Of a stretch of 64,000 bases of DNA, positions 34,991-47,982 are shown piece by piece; position 1 is the stretch's first letter; each line of letters begins with the position of its first letter. A model generated the notes under the pieces. The model ran no database searches and was not told where the DNA came from. It was given only the letters and a program-made list of their open reading frames with translations. Origin of the DNA: Phorcus lineatus. Its lineage: Eukaryota; Mollusca; Gastropoda; Trochida; Trochidae. A program made the position numbers and the translations under genes. Location of the stretch: assembly GCA_921293015.1 (NCBI GenBank), contig OV121092.1, positions 5,152,001 to 5,216,000 of the forward strand, written 5' to 3'.

Positions 34991-36455
34991 CAATGTAGTA
35001 AGACGGGAATGAGTTTAGTATTTTATTTATTACATGCAGAATAGTAACAAACAAAAAGCATGAAAATCGCTGAGATTACCACTACTTCCGCGCCGCTCAC
35101 ATTGTGACGTCATATTTTATATATTTTATATATATATATTAAATTAAAAAACAATTTGTCACCTTACCGTGACGAAATAACCTTATCTATTGGCATGACT
35201 GAAATGCATCCAGACATACATTTATTACTTCCAACTTAATGCTTTTATCGTTGTGAAAATGCTTCCGTCAAAAGAAAGGCTAAAACAAGCAAGAGTTATA
35301 TCCCCTTACCCCTCCTCATTTCCCGTCCTACAAGGATTTAAAAGAGAATAACAAACTATGTATGACGTCATTGAATTGTCCCATATTAACAAGAAGTCTG
35401 AACACGAATGAACGATGTTTTCAACTGTTATGAACATCCGTCTTACATTTTATTATTGAGATCAACAATTGAAATGTACATACGATAGTGACATTAATAT
35501 TCGTATGTCCAAGTGTCTGTGTGACGATAAAGATTCCCAATGTCGTTTTATGAAGAAATTATGGTTATTAATAATATTATACAAAACTCTTGTTGATTTT
35601 GAGCTTCATGGCTTCACCATGAACTACGGCTTTTAACGTTTCTATTTTACCAATATGGAAAATTTTCAGTTTTCTGGATGATTTCATTCAATATAGAAAT
35701 ACGCTATAGCTCGGTTCATTCACAAATTCAAAACTCGCAAAAGGCGTGCTGTTGGATTGTTGATTTGCTGTGATGATCTTAATGAGATGACGGATGGGTA
35801 GAAGGCTATCGTTCGGGTATTCTTTCAAGGTGTAACATCCTCACATAACAATCTTATAATCAACGGTATTGATGTAAGGAGTGAAGTAAGATATCGCGAT
35901 CGTTCGTTAAGTTGATTATGTTATTGCGTTGTACAGCAAAGATAGATCTCATCCGATTCCAATGGTGACAGTAATTTGAATTTTGCCTATCAAAGTCAAT
36001 TTCTCCCGCCAGAGGGAAAGAAAGTTAATTTGGTTAATTAGGCTTATTAAGACGCGTAATGATTCAGTCCATCCAATGGCTTAAAAGAACAAAATGCAAA
36101 CCAAAATATGTTCATAGAATTTAAATTATATGTTGATAAACATAGTACATGCGGAAATGAACATTAGTTTGAGACATCGTAGTGAATAGTGCGTTTGACT
36201 TTATAACGGTTCGTCTTTAACTACTACATGAAATACACGCTAAATGTTCAAATTCGAAAATAGGAGATAACATTTCATTTTAGGGTTGGAAATATCGCCT
36301 CTATATTGCCTCTTGTTTTCAATGCTAATAAAAGTTAAGTGCTCATGAACAAAAACCTATAATCTTATTTTCTAAATATATTCACAAATTTAATAATTTA
36401 TTATTATTTAAAAAATATATATGAATTGATGTTTATCATCCAAAACTCTGTTCCA

Positions 36456-36495
36456 TAGGAGATATCGCTTGTGGAAGATCAAGCGATATCTCCTA
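36456..36495. repeat. Perfect 16-bp hairpin
   Basis: TAGGAGATATCGCTTG and its exact reverse complement CAAGCGATATCTCCTA are separated by 8 bases; a further AGGAGATATC follows directly. Confidence 0.85.
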
Positions 36496-36553
36496 GGAGA
36501 TATCTTTTTGGCAGTAGATTTTGAACAATGCCCCTCTTTTACATCATCAAGTA

Positions 36554-36613
36554 ATGACATCACAATGCTATGCCGTCATAAACACTACGACGTCACAATG
36601 CTATGACATCACC
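36554..36613. promoter_or_regulatory. Cluster of CRE-like sites in direct repeats
   Basis: TGACATCACAATGCTATG and CGACGTCACAATGCTATG are about 36 bp apart, followed by TGACATCA. These are near-matches to the CREB/ATF site TGACGTCA. Function is unproven. Confidence 0.35.
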
Positions 36614-36699
36614 GCACTTGGAGTCTTAGGGCAGCAGGATGTTCAGTAATGTTCATTTGTCAATCAAATGTAATGAAAAATGATTTGGGATGATAAATA

Positions 36700-36843
36700 G
36701 AATCTCACCCTCATGTCTTCTGATATCAAATATATCAACACTCGTTGATAAAAGTAAAATATCCTCGGCAAGCCTCGGATATTTGTAACTTTTATCAACT
36801 CGTGTTGATATATTTGATATCAGAAGACATGAGGGTGAGATTC
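36700..36843. repeat. Long near-perfect palindrome P3
   Basis: Left arm 36700-36764 and right arm 36777-36843 around TCGGCAAGCCTC. The ~65-bp arms differ only by a 2-base indel region and by ACTCGT, which reads the same way on both arms instead of inverted. It probably is or was a foldback-type MITE; no clear target duplication was found. Confidence 0.93.
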
Positions 36844-36959
36844 TCTATATATCAAATCTCGTATTGACGGATGACGTATACGCTTTTGATAAATAAAGGG
36901 CGGGTAATGAAAATTCTTGATACTTTTAATGTCCGCATGTGTCGTGGATCTTATAGTGT

Positions 36960-37138
36960 GAATTTTATAATCCTGCTACATCAGCGTAATTGAATCTGCT
37001 GGTCCAGCTCCTTCCATATACCCTGATCTCTTTCGAGCCAAATCCCTCGTAAGGCTGACGCGGCTTGATGTTCGTGGCTCTGCTCACCTGTTATCATTTA
37101 AGCCAATGAAATGCTGATGTAGCGGGATGGAATTTTAT
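36960..37138 (+). mobile_element. MITE family M1, copy b (short, 161 bp), with target duplication
   Basis: Body 36969-37129, flanked by GAATTTTAT at 36960-36968 and 37130-37138. The left end is ATCCTGCTACATCAGCGTAA and the right end ATGCTGATGTAGCGGGATG. It matches one half of the 340-bp copy and has lost the other half internally. Confidence 0.9.
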
Positions 37139-38088
37139 AGATGTCACAAATTGCAACAAAACCTTTTTTTAAAAAAAATAATATTTCAAAGAATATTAGG
37201 CAAGAATATTTGATATGTCAACCTCTTTATGTGTTAACAGTCGAAATTATTGGCAACGGGCAAGTGAAATTTGATATTTTTTATTTCTCTTGCGTGTCCT
37301 TGAAGACTATTCCGTAAAACAAAGTTCGTCGTCTGATAAAGAAATTAAAGATGTTAAATGTTAGATGTTTCAGTTTCTTTATATTTCAACAAGGCATGAA
37401 TTGTAATTTTGATTTTTGTCTATGAAATGTTACATAGAACTATGAAATTGGTTTCGAAACTGACGTCTTGTAAAGCATTAACTTGGCTTCTGAGTTATTG
37501 CAAAAAGATATCAAAATCATAAATGATTTGAAATAAGAGTGAAAGCCTACTTGAGGCAACAAATGATTATCAAAAAGATTAAACTCATTTTCATGGTAAA
37601 CCTTGGAAATGTTTTCAAGACGCTTCTAGTTACGTTGAGGATTTTTAAATGCGAGATTAAATTGAAGCTAAACGGAAAAACGTAGGTATGCTTTGATTTT
37701 GGACATCATTCTCAAAGTTTTTAGTGTACTGTTCGCAAACTGGGGATAATAACAAAATATATATTATTACACGAGTACATGTATAGTATTGACAAGTGTA
37801 TAGTTCGTAATATCCAAGTGAGTCAGTGATATTCAGAAAGACAAATTAACATCCACAATATGAAAATTAAACAATTATTAGTTTAGTATAATGTAAAATC
37901 TATTTTTAAACTGACAGGATAAAAAACGAACAAAATAACTGAGGACATCCCAAATACATGTCATGACGAGCTGTTAGAATACCTCAACGGCGATACAAAG
38001 ACAAAGAAGGCTAAGCAAATGTGACCTGTGCACATATTAAGCATATGACACTAATCATAAACTATGCATGATTCCGAACAAGAAGTAC

Positions 38089-38444
38089 GTATTTGTCATC
38101 CTGCTACATTAGCGTAATTGAATCCGCTGAACCAGCTCCTTCCATATACCCTGATATCCTTTAAGCCAAAAGCCACGTATCGCTAGCTATGTAACCAGCA
38201 AATGAGACGACTCGCATCCAGCAACAGCGGCACAACCCGGATGGAAAAGTCCATTTACTTCAAGTGTAGCGTCAAGCTCCTTGGATAACGACATTTCATC
38301 GGCTTAAACAATAACAGATGAGCACAGCCACGAACATCAGGCCGCGCCAGCCGTACGAGGGATTTGGCTCGAAAGAGATCAGGGTATATGGAAGAAGCTG
38401 GATCAGCGGATTCAATTACGCTGATGAAGCAGGATGGTATTTGT
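38089..38444 (+). mobile_element. MITE family M1, copy c (full, 340 bp), with target duplication
   Basis: Body 38097-38436, flanked by GTATTTGT at 38089-38096 and 38437-38444. The terminal inverted repeats are about 58 bp, starting CATCCTGCTACATTAGCGTA and ending TACGCTGATGAAGCAGGATG. The interior contains AAGCTCCTTGGATAACGAC and GCATCCAGCAACAGCGG. It has no coding capacity. This is the best reference copy of the family here. Confidence 0.93.
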
Positions 38445-39397
38445 TGATCCGTAACCCTGTTTCAATATAAAATCACTGAAAAATCATTGCTTGAAAATCT
38501 TTATGTTGGGAATCAATCCTTTTAATTAAAACTAGCTGACATGACCCGTCATTACATCTTGGCAATTGCTGAATGAGGTCATGTTCAGCTGACCTTTACT
38601 AGCTTTGAACCGCCCAAACAAATGCGAACAGGAAGTCAATTTGAACCAATCAGAAATGAGATTCTTTAGGCATATTTGTTACCGTCGCATGCTGACGTTT
38701 GTCTATACTTATTTTAAGACATTTTTTGTGATTATCTTACTTAAATTGTTACTCGACTTTTCCACAAATGATTGAATACATTATACGTGAATATTTCGTC
38801 AACAATATCTGCACAGGGTTGATCTTTGTCAACACGATTACAACCACTGGTCTCAATACCTTATCGTAGTGTGTTGGTGTGCGTGCTTCATAGACCCCAA
38901 GAGCTATGCCAGCCAACATGCTCCTGGAACGGGCACCCACGCTGGACAGGTCGACGGGTAGAAACAAGACCAAATTTGAGTACTTCTTGAACCTGCTCTC
39001 TATCTCTCACTAAGCCTTTTCCCGTCTTTTCCCTTATCCTTTCGATACCTTTCTCCCTGATCTTTCCACTTTCTCTTGGATGCTTGTCATCCACGTGTTA
39101 ATACCTGAAATATTGTTGAAAGCACGTTAAACCCTCACGCACTCAAATTCAACACGATTAACTACAAAAATTCCGTTACAATAGGAGTTTGTATTCGCAC
39201 TTAAACGGCTAAACAATCGCATTGACCAGCGATTCAAATGGCTTTGTTAGCTCTCTTATGATTGGCTGAGTTACTTGCTTGCGCCATATGGACTAGGTGT
39301 ATAATTCCTTAACTGTTAAAACGGACCACTGGAAGTATAATATGACAGCTAGTTTTAGCTAGATTGGTAAATCGGTTGGGACAACTGTCGTATGAAT
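38445..39397. other. Intronic DNA with a GC-richer block at about 38890-39080
   Basis: The block is pyrimidine-rich and gives two overlapping minus-strand frames of 68 and 74 codons, the first highly charged (KIREKGIERIREKTGKG). It could be a fragment of an unrecognised repeat. I do not call a gene. Confidence 0.3.
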
Positions 39398-39520
39398 TAG
39401 TGGTGTAACGATTCATCGATAGTATGTCAGCATCGTCTACTACGCAATACAAGTGCATCGTTGCAGAACACATTCAGATAATATACATCAGCATATTTAT
39501 TTCGTGAGGGTCCACAATAC
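39398..39520 (+). repeat. Dispersed repeat family R5, copy 1
   Basis: Begins TAGTGGTGTAACGATTCATCGA and parallels 57163-57300 through GCATCGT-TACTAC, AGTGCAT, ATTCAGA-AATAT and GGGTCCA-AATAC. The start resembles hAT-type termini (AGTGGTGTAAC), but no matching right end or duplication was found. Confidence 0.5.
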
Positions 39521-40334
39521 GTCAATTGTCATCAAATTACTTTGCCCATGTACATTGGTAATTCAGCTTCTCTCTCTTATGCAGTCGTGTCTTTGTTTTA
39601 TATTGGCTTTCTACTTAAAAGCATTCAATTGAATTGGACAACTTTGAAAAAAAAACAGGTTTAAAATCAAAACTGACAACTGGAATTCGGTTGCGTGTTG
39701 TAAAACTATTAACATCTTAGATTACATTTTTTTTATCCCTTAAAAAAACTTTTATAAGGACCACAAAAATACAATGGAAAAGTTTGGTTGATGTGAAGAG
39801 CGGTAATGGTTACAAAGTCAACAATTCAATTCTGTTTTAGAAAAGTCTCCAAAATTAAGTTTGACTTTTTGACGCGCGCCACTGTCCGATAGTGCTGATG
39901 CTAGCTCTGTGGTTTAGACTAACCATGATATGGGTCAGCATTGTGATAGTTTCTTCAGAATCATTCAACCGTGTCAAGTTATTAAAAGTTAACAAGCATG
40001 CGTTGAAAAGTTATTAAAATGCTTACCAAATAGTTGCCATTGTAGAAAAAAAGTCGATCTTTCATAAAAACATTGTTGTGTGTAACGTCTCAAATACATA
40101 ACACACAGTCAACAAAGAACATAATATGAAAGCGCAATGATAAAAAAGGACTCTTTTTGCCAGGTTGTATCCACTATTTTGTTAACCATGTATCGATACT
40201 TATCATTGAGGTTAGATTTGATTGGTGCAACACTATCCTCATCTATATCCTCAAGGGTTGATTCTGCAACCCGCCCCCTCGGGGTGTGGGATATAATACG
40301 ACTATCTCATCTTTCATGTAATCTTCATTAAGTA

Positions 40335-40510
40335 CGTATCGGGTTTCTTGGTGTCGGCTAGAATTACAAGTTCGCTGTTGAAAAAAACCGGGTTAAAACA
40401 GTGTAGAAGGGACACTTGATTTAACATTAGGAATGTTGTCACCAGTCCCGCGTATGAAGTGAAATCAATACATGATTATTGTCTCAATCAAGCACGTTCT
40501 GAATGATAAT
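40335..40510 (+). repeat. Dispersed repeat family R6, copy 1
   Basis: Shares AGTGTAGAAGGGAC, an AAAACGGG-like stretch before it, and TATGAAGT-GA-ATTTC-like sequence after it, with 41400-41560. Weak and diverged. Confidence 0.4.
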
Positions 40511-40981
40511 TTATCTAATTAACAAATGGCGTCTCCACATCATGGTTAGCAAATAACAGCAGGAGTATGTAAATGGATTGTTGACAAAACACACGAATGG
40601 ACTGAGGATTCCATGTATATTTAGTGCCAAGGGCGTAATTCGTTTTACGTAATGCGTATGTAACACTTTGTAAAAAATAGTAGAAGTTAAAACTAAGTTG
40701 TGTAAACATTAGTTCCATCTTGCCCCTGCATTGCCTCCAACAAACATGATAAAGTGAAGATATCCTCCATTAGTTTTCAACTAATGTCCAACCTCCAATA
40801 GATTATGCAAGGGTTGCCAAGTTTTTGTGGTAAATACATTCAATTAGTAGAAGAAGAGACATTAATGTTTTACTTGAAAGCAAAAGAAGATTTTTGGATG
40901 AATTTGATGTGTTTTGGCACTTAGTTAACATAAATAAGGCAGTGGGTAGCGACCTCTAATAGTTGAAAGTGTCTTAGTTTT

Positions 40982-41080
40982 AAGTTAGATATGGTCCTCA
41001 AAGTCTCCATTAGTTTGGCACGCGGGCACGAGTCCCTTGTGCCAAACTGACGGAGACTTTGAGGACCATATCCTAGACTT
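40982..41080. repeat. 40-bp-arm palindrome P4
   Basis: Left arm 40982-41021 and right arm 41039-41080 pair with a few mismatches over ATATGGTCCTCAAAGTCTCC and TTTGGCAC. The loop is CGCGGGCACGAGTCCCTT. Probably a MITE or foldback remnant. Confidence 0.85.
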
Positions 41081-41399
41081 GATTTCATTAAGGCGGAATA
41101 CGTAAAGCAATGCAATACTCGTGTTTTCGGATACCAAAAGAGGGGATTTCCTTTAGAATTCAATTTTCACGCACATATGGAAAAGCACATTAAGCGTTAT
41201 GCCTTAAGTGACAAGTGTCACGTAAAACGCATACGTGCAAATGAAATTAAAGCTTAACACAGGACTGGAACACAAGAAAGGATAGGCGAGACTAACAACC
41301 CGACAGACCGCAGATCGTATACTTTCTGATTCAATATCTTCTTGATTACATCTTTTGTTCTCAGTTCAGCGATTAAGTTATATTCATAGGTTGCACTCT

Positions 41400-41560
41400 T
41401 ACATAATTCAGCAGTTTCAACAATATATATTGGGATAAAAAACGGGATAAAATCAGTGTAGAAGGGACTTTACGTTAATTTAAATTTAGTTAAGTTAGAC
41501 ATGACATATGAAGTATGAGATTTCAAAATTACAATCTTGATTCGTTTTTTGATACTGGGG
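41400..41560 (+). repeat. Dispersed repeat family R6, copy 2
   Basis: Diverged partner of 40335-40510. Confidence 0.4.
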
Positions 41561-42852
41561 TTTACTGTAGGAAAGAAATCCATTTAATTAATTTTCGACA
41601 TGATAATATTTACCAATAACATTATCGGAAAAGTGATTATCGGTATGTAATTAGTCATCCAGTCAAGTTTATGAGATTTTCGTCCGCGCGATTCACAAAA
41701 AGGTATGTTAAGATAAATATTTATCTTAATTTAATTCTCATGTACAATGTGTGCTACTACAATTTTCAATTTACTACAAATTCAACGCAAGTAATCAAAA
41801 ACTTATTTCCAAGATCTAGTCTTGATTAATATGCTGCAAAAGAATATTTGATTTGCAGACGTTATTAACAAGATATCATGTCGACTCATTTGAGTTAACT
41901 CGATGTCTAATGACATAACCCTGCTACAATCAGTACAATCCCTTCAATGAATTTTTTATGTTCTCTGAAACATGGATGTTTCACGGGTAGTTTTTATTGG
42001 TCGTTAGTACTTGAGTAACTAGTTAAGAAAATTTGTGGAATATTTGGATTTGAAAGGGTATTTTGGTAAACTTTTACTTTATTCTTGAAATTATGTGAAG
42101 AGTTTGATTTCCTTTGTACCTATAAATCATCGCATATCTTGAAAAAAATATTTTACTAGAAATCAGACAGTACGTTGGCAAAGAATGTGATACATCTAGC
42201 AGAAGCGTTAAACACAATTGTGCAATTTCGTCATCGAACGTCATCCATATTTCATATTCAAAACCACATCGTTTTACAATGGATCTGCTCTATGCTAAGA
42301 AGTTAAAGGCATGATGTAGGATCAAGTTCAAGAGAGATCCACTTAAATAATTATTTTTTCACGTAGCGCCTTCATTGAGTGATGTTGAACGGAAAGATAT
42401 ATCATTTTTCATACGTTCATAAAGTTTATTCCTACCCGAGCTGGAACACATTTGCCGGTTAATAATGTTTTCATAATGTTCATGGGCAATACAATTTTAA
42501 CAAAAACAATTGTGATCTTATTTGCTGACAGAACTTCTTTCTATTCGTTTATCGGTGAGTCTGTCACATTTTTCATTTTGTATTGAATAACATGTAACGT
42601 AAAGCGTTTATACTATTTCTTATATATCAGGTTATTTTGCTGAATATGTGATCCATGAACACCCTATGAACTGTTAAGACAACATTTGACGGGGAAAATG
42701 AAGACTATGATCGTTTTTCACTGACTTGAATACAAAGACTGAGTTAAATTGCAACCCGCCATCACGAAGATATATTTGAAAAGTGCCATAAATACTGTAT
42801 TTCTCAATATGACTTGGCTAAGAAAAAGAATAAACAACTCAAAGCTCGGAAT
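41561..42852. other. Intronic DNA
   Basis: Nothing recognised. Confidence 0.4.
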
Positions 42853-42953
42853 TGCGGTTTATCTGTCCCTCGTGAATTATTGTTATAAATCCTTCGCTAC
42901 AGCTCGGAATCTATTACAACAATAATTAATCCATTCAGGACGGATAAACCGTA
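42853..42953. repeat. Palindrome P5
   Basis: Left arm 42853-42892 (TGCGGTTTATCTGTCC, then AATTATTGTTATAAATCC) pairs with right arm 42906-42953. The centre contains TTCGCTACAGCTCGG, similar in style to the centres of P1, P3 and P6. Confidence 0.75.
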
Positions 42954-45575
42954 CCTCCCCGCATCTTGTTGATTATTCTTAAAGTAATGTTACATTGACG
43001 TTCGTAAGACCAATAGTTATGCTTGTTCCAGACTGCTTGGTATTTTATTGTTGATAGTTTCAAGTTCATCAAACGCAGTGTACTATATTAGCACGAAAAT
43101 TAGCCAGCACAAATGTAAATTCTTACGGCAAAATAAACAAAACTTTCAAAATACACCATCCCTGTCAAAGGCAAGCAGTCTTATAAAGTTTGTGCATACA
43201 GCTATTGCTCTATCTTGCATTATAGCTTTAACGTTTTGCTTCTACTGAAGACACTGATCATAAAGTAAAAAATTCGCTGTATTCCATGGTTATTTTTGGG
43301 TATAGTGTGGACACTTATTACTGTGAATTTTCCAATCTTGAAGTTTGTGGAGGGACATAAAGCGTCAACTTAGAGAACTTGTTTGTTTTTATAGATTAAT
43401 TTACGCTTATACATATGACCAGAAATATCCAAGTAGACTCTAAGTGGTTGTCTTAATAGGATCACCGTCAAATTGATTTTATCGCTTCCAAAGAAAAAAG
43501 ATTATAGCTTCCAATTACTGGTTTTATCAACATACTGTTTGACATGATACTAACAAACTGATAACGAGACATGATTGGGTTAAATACAATAAAAACACGA
43601 AATAATGTGCGAATTTTGTTTGAAAGAATGAAACTAATGAAAATTATTATGTCTTCCAAATAATAGTGTGCAATAGAGAACTGAACCACCCATGGTCCAA
43701 CCAATATTCGCAGGTTACAAGTAGTTTATAGTTAGCCTTTTCTTATGTGAATGGGAACAATTATAAGGTTCATTCCTATTATTTATCGAAATTTTGATCA
43801 ACACGAAATGATGGGTTCCTTGAAATGACTCGACGAATAAAAACATAATTAAGTGCCTATACAACGAAACGTCATCTCAAAATTTTCAAATGTGACAAAA
43901 ATGGCATAATTATGGCCTTGGATAAAAACTATTTACCCATGATAATAAATATTCATCTTTAATGCTAAATAATTTGTTCAAAAAATAATTTGTAATAGCG
44001 ATTTCAGTACACTTTTGTATTTGGACAGGTTTTATGAATACAAGGAACACATACTTTTTTCATTGCCATCTCATTCTCCGCCTTTTATTCGCTTTGAACT
44101 TTTTTCGATTTGAAGTCCTTCAACAACGGGCAATGTTAATTTGCGAACAGCTTTATGAAAGAGTGAATTCTCGACACGTGTGAGAGAGAGGTTTTTCAGT
44201 TACCTCAACTATTGCTTTAAACTTTCATCAACCTTCCTCTCTTCTCCCTAATCTTTCTTACTAAAGAGAAAGAGAAAGTTATAACTTTTGTTCATTTGGT
44301 TGTAATGCATTGAGATTTTTGCGTGAATTGATAGAGAAGGATAATTGCTGGACAGTGACGCATAAAAGTGACGTATACCATTATAATTTCTGCAAGCTGT
44401 AATACCATACTTTTAAAGGACGTCTAAGTATGAATGCACATGTCAGTTTGACATAAAGTCTTAATGCCCCAACTTTTTCTGTCGACACAACATCTATAAC
44501 CCATATGCATTTCAAAATCGCTATTCAATTAACAGCTCTACAAGGACATACGATGATGTTTGTGTGAATGCGAGATGAGCTAACCGAATGAAAGATCAAA
44601 CACAATAACGCATTAGAGCTTCCCAAGAGAGCTTATGTAATAAATGAATCAATCGCAGGGGATCCTGTCCGCTCAGTTGTACAATAGTGACCTTTCAGCC
44701 ATCACCATGTACTGTAATGCCAATTGATACCAATAATGTTAAAGATGAACCAATGTATATCAAACCTCAGGGAAATCACATAAGGTATCAAGTAGATCAA
44801 TGAAGCTAAACTACATGCCTTAGCAAATTCGAATGATTGTTCCAATGTAACTTTTCGGTAATAAAGCAAGGACAAATGCTTGTTTTTATGTCACACTATG
44901 TGCCTTGGGGTAAATCTTTAAACACTTGTTATTTAATTTTGATGACCAATACTACCCTTGAGTTATATAGCACGTAAATCCCTGCTGTGACCCATGTCAT
45001 GTTACCAAATTAAGATTTTTTTACATGTTGGGTGGTGGAAATATTTTATTTCAGTATAGTTGACATGTTATGCTTATAGTCGTCTTCCATGAAATATCAA
45101 TTCAACCCATGACACCCGGTGAATTATCCCTCAAGACTGATCCATTTCGTATCCTTCATTTACTATATGCTAAATGGTTAGAAACAGAAGTTTCTCCTCT
45201 CGGAAACTTAGTTCTCACCGCTTCACAGTTCTCTTCACTCTGAAATAATTGAGAAGGAAAGACGTCACTATTACAGTCGATACTACGTATTGCTTCTTGG
45301 CAGAGGAACAGTGGTATGGCGTCATCAAGAACAACAGAGGAATGTATTAAACAAATGATGATTTATGTCAGACGAAAAAACAAGAGAAATCTTTTGATAC
45401 ATCCCTATGGTAAAATGACAATTATTCATGCTTTCAAATTTCACACACAATGTTTTTTTCTGATCGGGTGGATTCTTTAGTTGTTATTTCTTGATTGCCT
45501 TGGACTGTCAAGGGAGACCGATATTTTGTCTGTCGTGAAGTTATGTGCTTGTTTTATTTTAGAAAATGAATGAAA
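42954..45575. other. Intronic DNA
   Basis: Nothing recognised. Confidence 0.4.
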
Positions 45576-45640
45576 CTATATATAAATATATGTGTATGTA
45601 TATATGTATATATATATATGTATATGTATATGTATATAAA
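45576..45640. repeat. AT/GT-rich microsatellite
   Basis: About 65 bp of TATATA with TATG units. Confidence 0.9.
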
Positions 45641-46067
45641 CTTTATAAAACCTAACATGTTGTTATAGTGTCCTAATAATTCGATGCGAGTCGTGATAAG
45701 AATTTATTCGGTACAGTAGATATAGCCTAAAAAGAATTATTTTATCTACTTGAGTGATAGATTAACTCACATTTAATAATAAACTCAATTAGCAATTCTT
45801 TGTGGTCACAAAACAACATGGCCTCACATATTCTATAAAAATGGTTATGAACAGGCTCTAGTGCAAGTTTTTATTAGGTAAACAAAGTGTACTCCCCAAA
45901 ACGAAAATAAATGTTTTCAACTCAAGGCAATTTGTCTTCAATCAAGATAAGCAGTTCTCGAACGAATTTATTTGGTTACGCTATATAAATCAATTTCCAT
46001 AAAGTTAATGATTAAGAGGTGTTAAAACTAAAATGGCAACAATCAGCTTTTGTGGATACGTGATACT

Positions 46068-46200
46068 TTCTTCTACGACGACCAGTTTGAGTTATGAGAC
46101 GTTTGACCCTCTGAAGTTAATACATTTAGCATAAACATATATTTATTTGGAAAAAGATTAAAAATTATAATTTCCAAAACATGTAATACTGCTCCTTTAA
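46068..46200 (+). repeat. Dispersed repeat family R3, copy 3
   Basis: Matches 9998-10135 from TTTGAGTTATGAGACGTTTG through CCCTCTGAAGTTAATACATTT and ATATTTATTTGG. Confidence 0.6.
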
Positions 46201-47589
46201 CAATAAGTTTATGAGCAAGAAAAACGGTGAAGACTTTTATTGTTTTGAATACATGTATCATCATTGTGAGTTAGCTTAGCTGTGTTTGCTTATACATAGC
46301 TGTCATTCAATACATATAAAGTCCTTCATACATCTTGTGGGGGACATATTGCCAAAAGTGGTCATTATGGAATTAACACTTGATATGACAAACCTTTTAT
46401 CTTATACGATGAATCACACTTAACGAGAGATCAAACAAGCTCTAATATCCATATATCGATATTTTGACCTCTCAGGTCTTTATCGAGTCCCTATGGCGTG
46501 TTAAATTAATGGATCATATTTCTGGTACCTTTTACTAAAAAACAAACACCCACGAAATTTTATCCTCTAGCATTATCAATGGTTTTTTTTTAAATATTGA
46601 ATAGATTTTACAGATATGTTATCGGATACGAAGCTTATATAACTACAGCCAAGATATTTATTTCACATAATGCAATTTTAACGAGACCCTGTAGGGTTAT
46701 ATAATGCTTATTATGGTACCCAATCAAATGCGTTGGTGATAAATCAGGTTGAAAAATGTTTTAGCTTTCGAAAGATGAAATGGATGTAAATGAGCCGATA
46801 TCATGAATTGCATCGGATGATATGTGACAACGTTATAGCTACTGATAATTTGTGAACCTTTTCAAACCAACTTTTGACACAAAAGTAATTTCCGAAGAGA
46901 AATAATGCTCCTAGTCTGCTGATTGTTTAAATATTTAACATTCTGAACGAGTCTCTGTGAGACAATCACATCAAATATATGACAATATATAGAAGGTCAA
47001 GATAATTTTGGATTGAAAGGCCCATAAATTCAGGTTTGCAGTAAAATAACTTACCCCGTGTCTAGCTATTTGTAAATGCCAATATATATAAATTTGTGGG
47101 AAAACCTCAACATAGAAACGCAACGATATTATATAGAGTAAGTTCTCCACGACATATGTTTACGCTTAGATGGGATGAATCAGGGACGTATTCCAACAAC
47201 GGTCATTTTCGTTAACGAACAGCTTACTGGTTATATGCTTTAAGAGGTCGAAAGATTGATTTACCGACTAAACATAAGACACGATGAGAGATAGTCATTA
47301 TACATGAGCTTATACAGCATTTTGGTATACATACATGACGGCACGATGGTACATTATCAAGACATTACTGTCGGTTAATTAGTTGCTAGTAGTTACAAAT
47401 TTGATAGAAATTTATGGATTTTTAATGGCAAGAAATTAGTATTTGCGAGGCAGTTAATGACAAAACTATTATATACGAGACACGAGTGGTAAGCGCAAAT
47501 GCGAGGCGGAGCGTTTTTGGGGTTTCCTGTAAGTAGCTCGGAAAGAAAGCAAGAAGAATGCGTACGTTGAAGTTAGTATGACTCCAATG
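46201..47589. other. Intronic DNA
   Basis: Nothing recognised. Confidence 0.4.
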
Positions 47590-47815
47590 TTACATTTCAC
47601 AACATTTTAGTACTTTTTGACATCTAATCTCAATTTTACATTTCACTACATTTCAGTACCTTGTGACATCTTATAGCAATGTTACATTTCACTACATTTC
47701 AGTACCTTGTGACAAATAATAGCAATTTTACATTCACTTCATTTCAGTACCTTGTAACATCTTATAGCAATTTTACATTTCACTACATTTCAGTATCTTG
47801 TGACATCTAATCTCA
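47590..47815 (+). repeat. 46-bp minisatellite, five units
   Basis: Unit starts near 47591, 47637, 47682, 47728 and 47773. Core TTACATTTCACTACATTTCA, then GTACCTTGTGACATCTTATA. Confidence 0.92.
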
Positions 47816-47919
47816 ATGCGTCCACGTGGAATACATTCGATTTTGGTAGCTGTGCCGGTTATCATCTTTTATTGATACTTATTGTATAAACAGCTTTAAT
47901 ACTGATTGTTTGACCTCTG

Positions 47920-47982
47920 GTTGTAAGGTCTCGGTGGCCAAGAGTTAAGATATAAGAATGTGGTTTCGATTCTAACAAGGGG
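47920..47982 (+). repeat. Degenerate tRNA-derived sequence (Ser/Leu-like)
   Basis: TCTCGGTGGCCAAGAGTTAAG resembles the D-arm region of class II tRNAs, and GTGGTTTCGATTCTAAC resembles a B-box. It is too short and mispaired for a tRNA gene. Confidence 0.5.
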
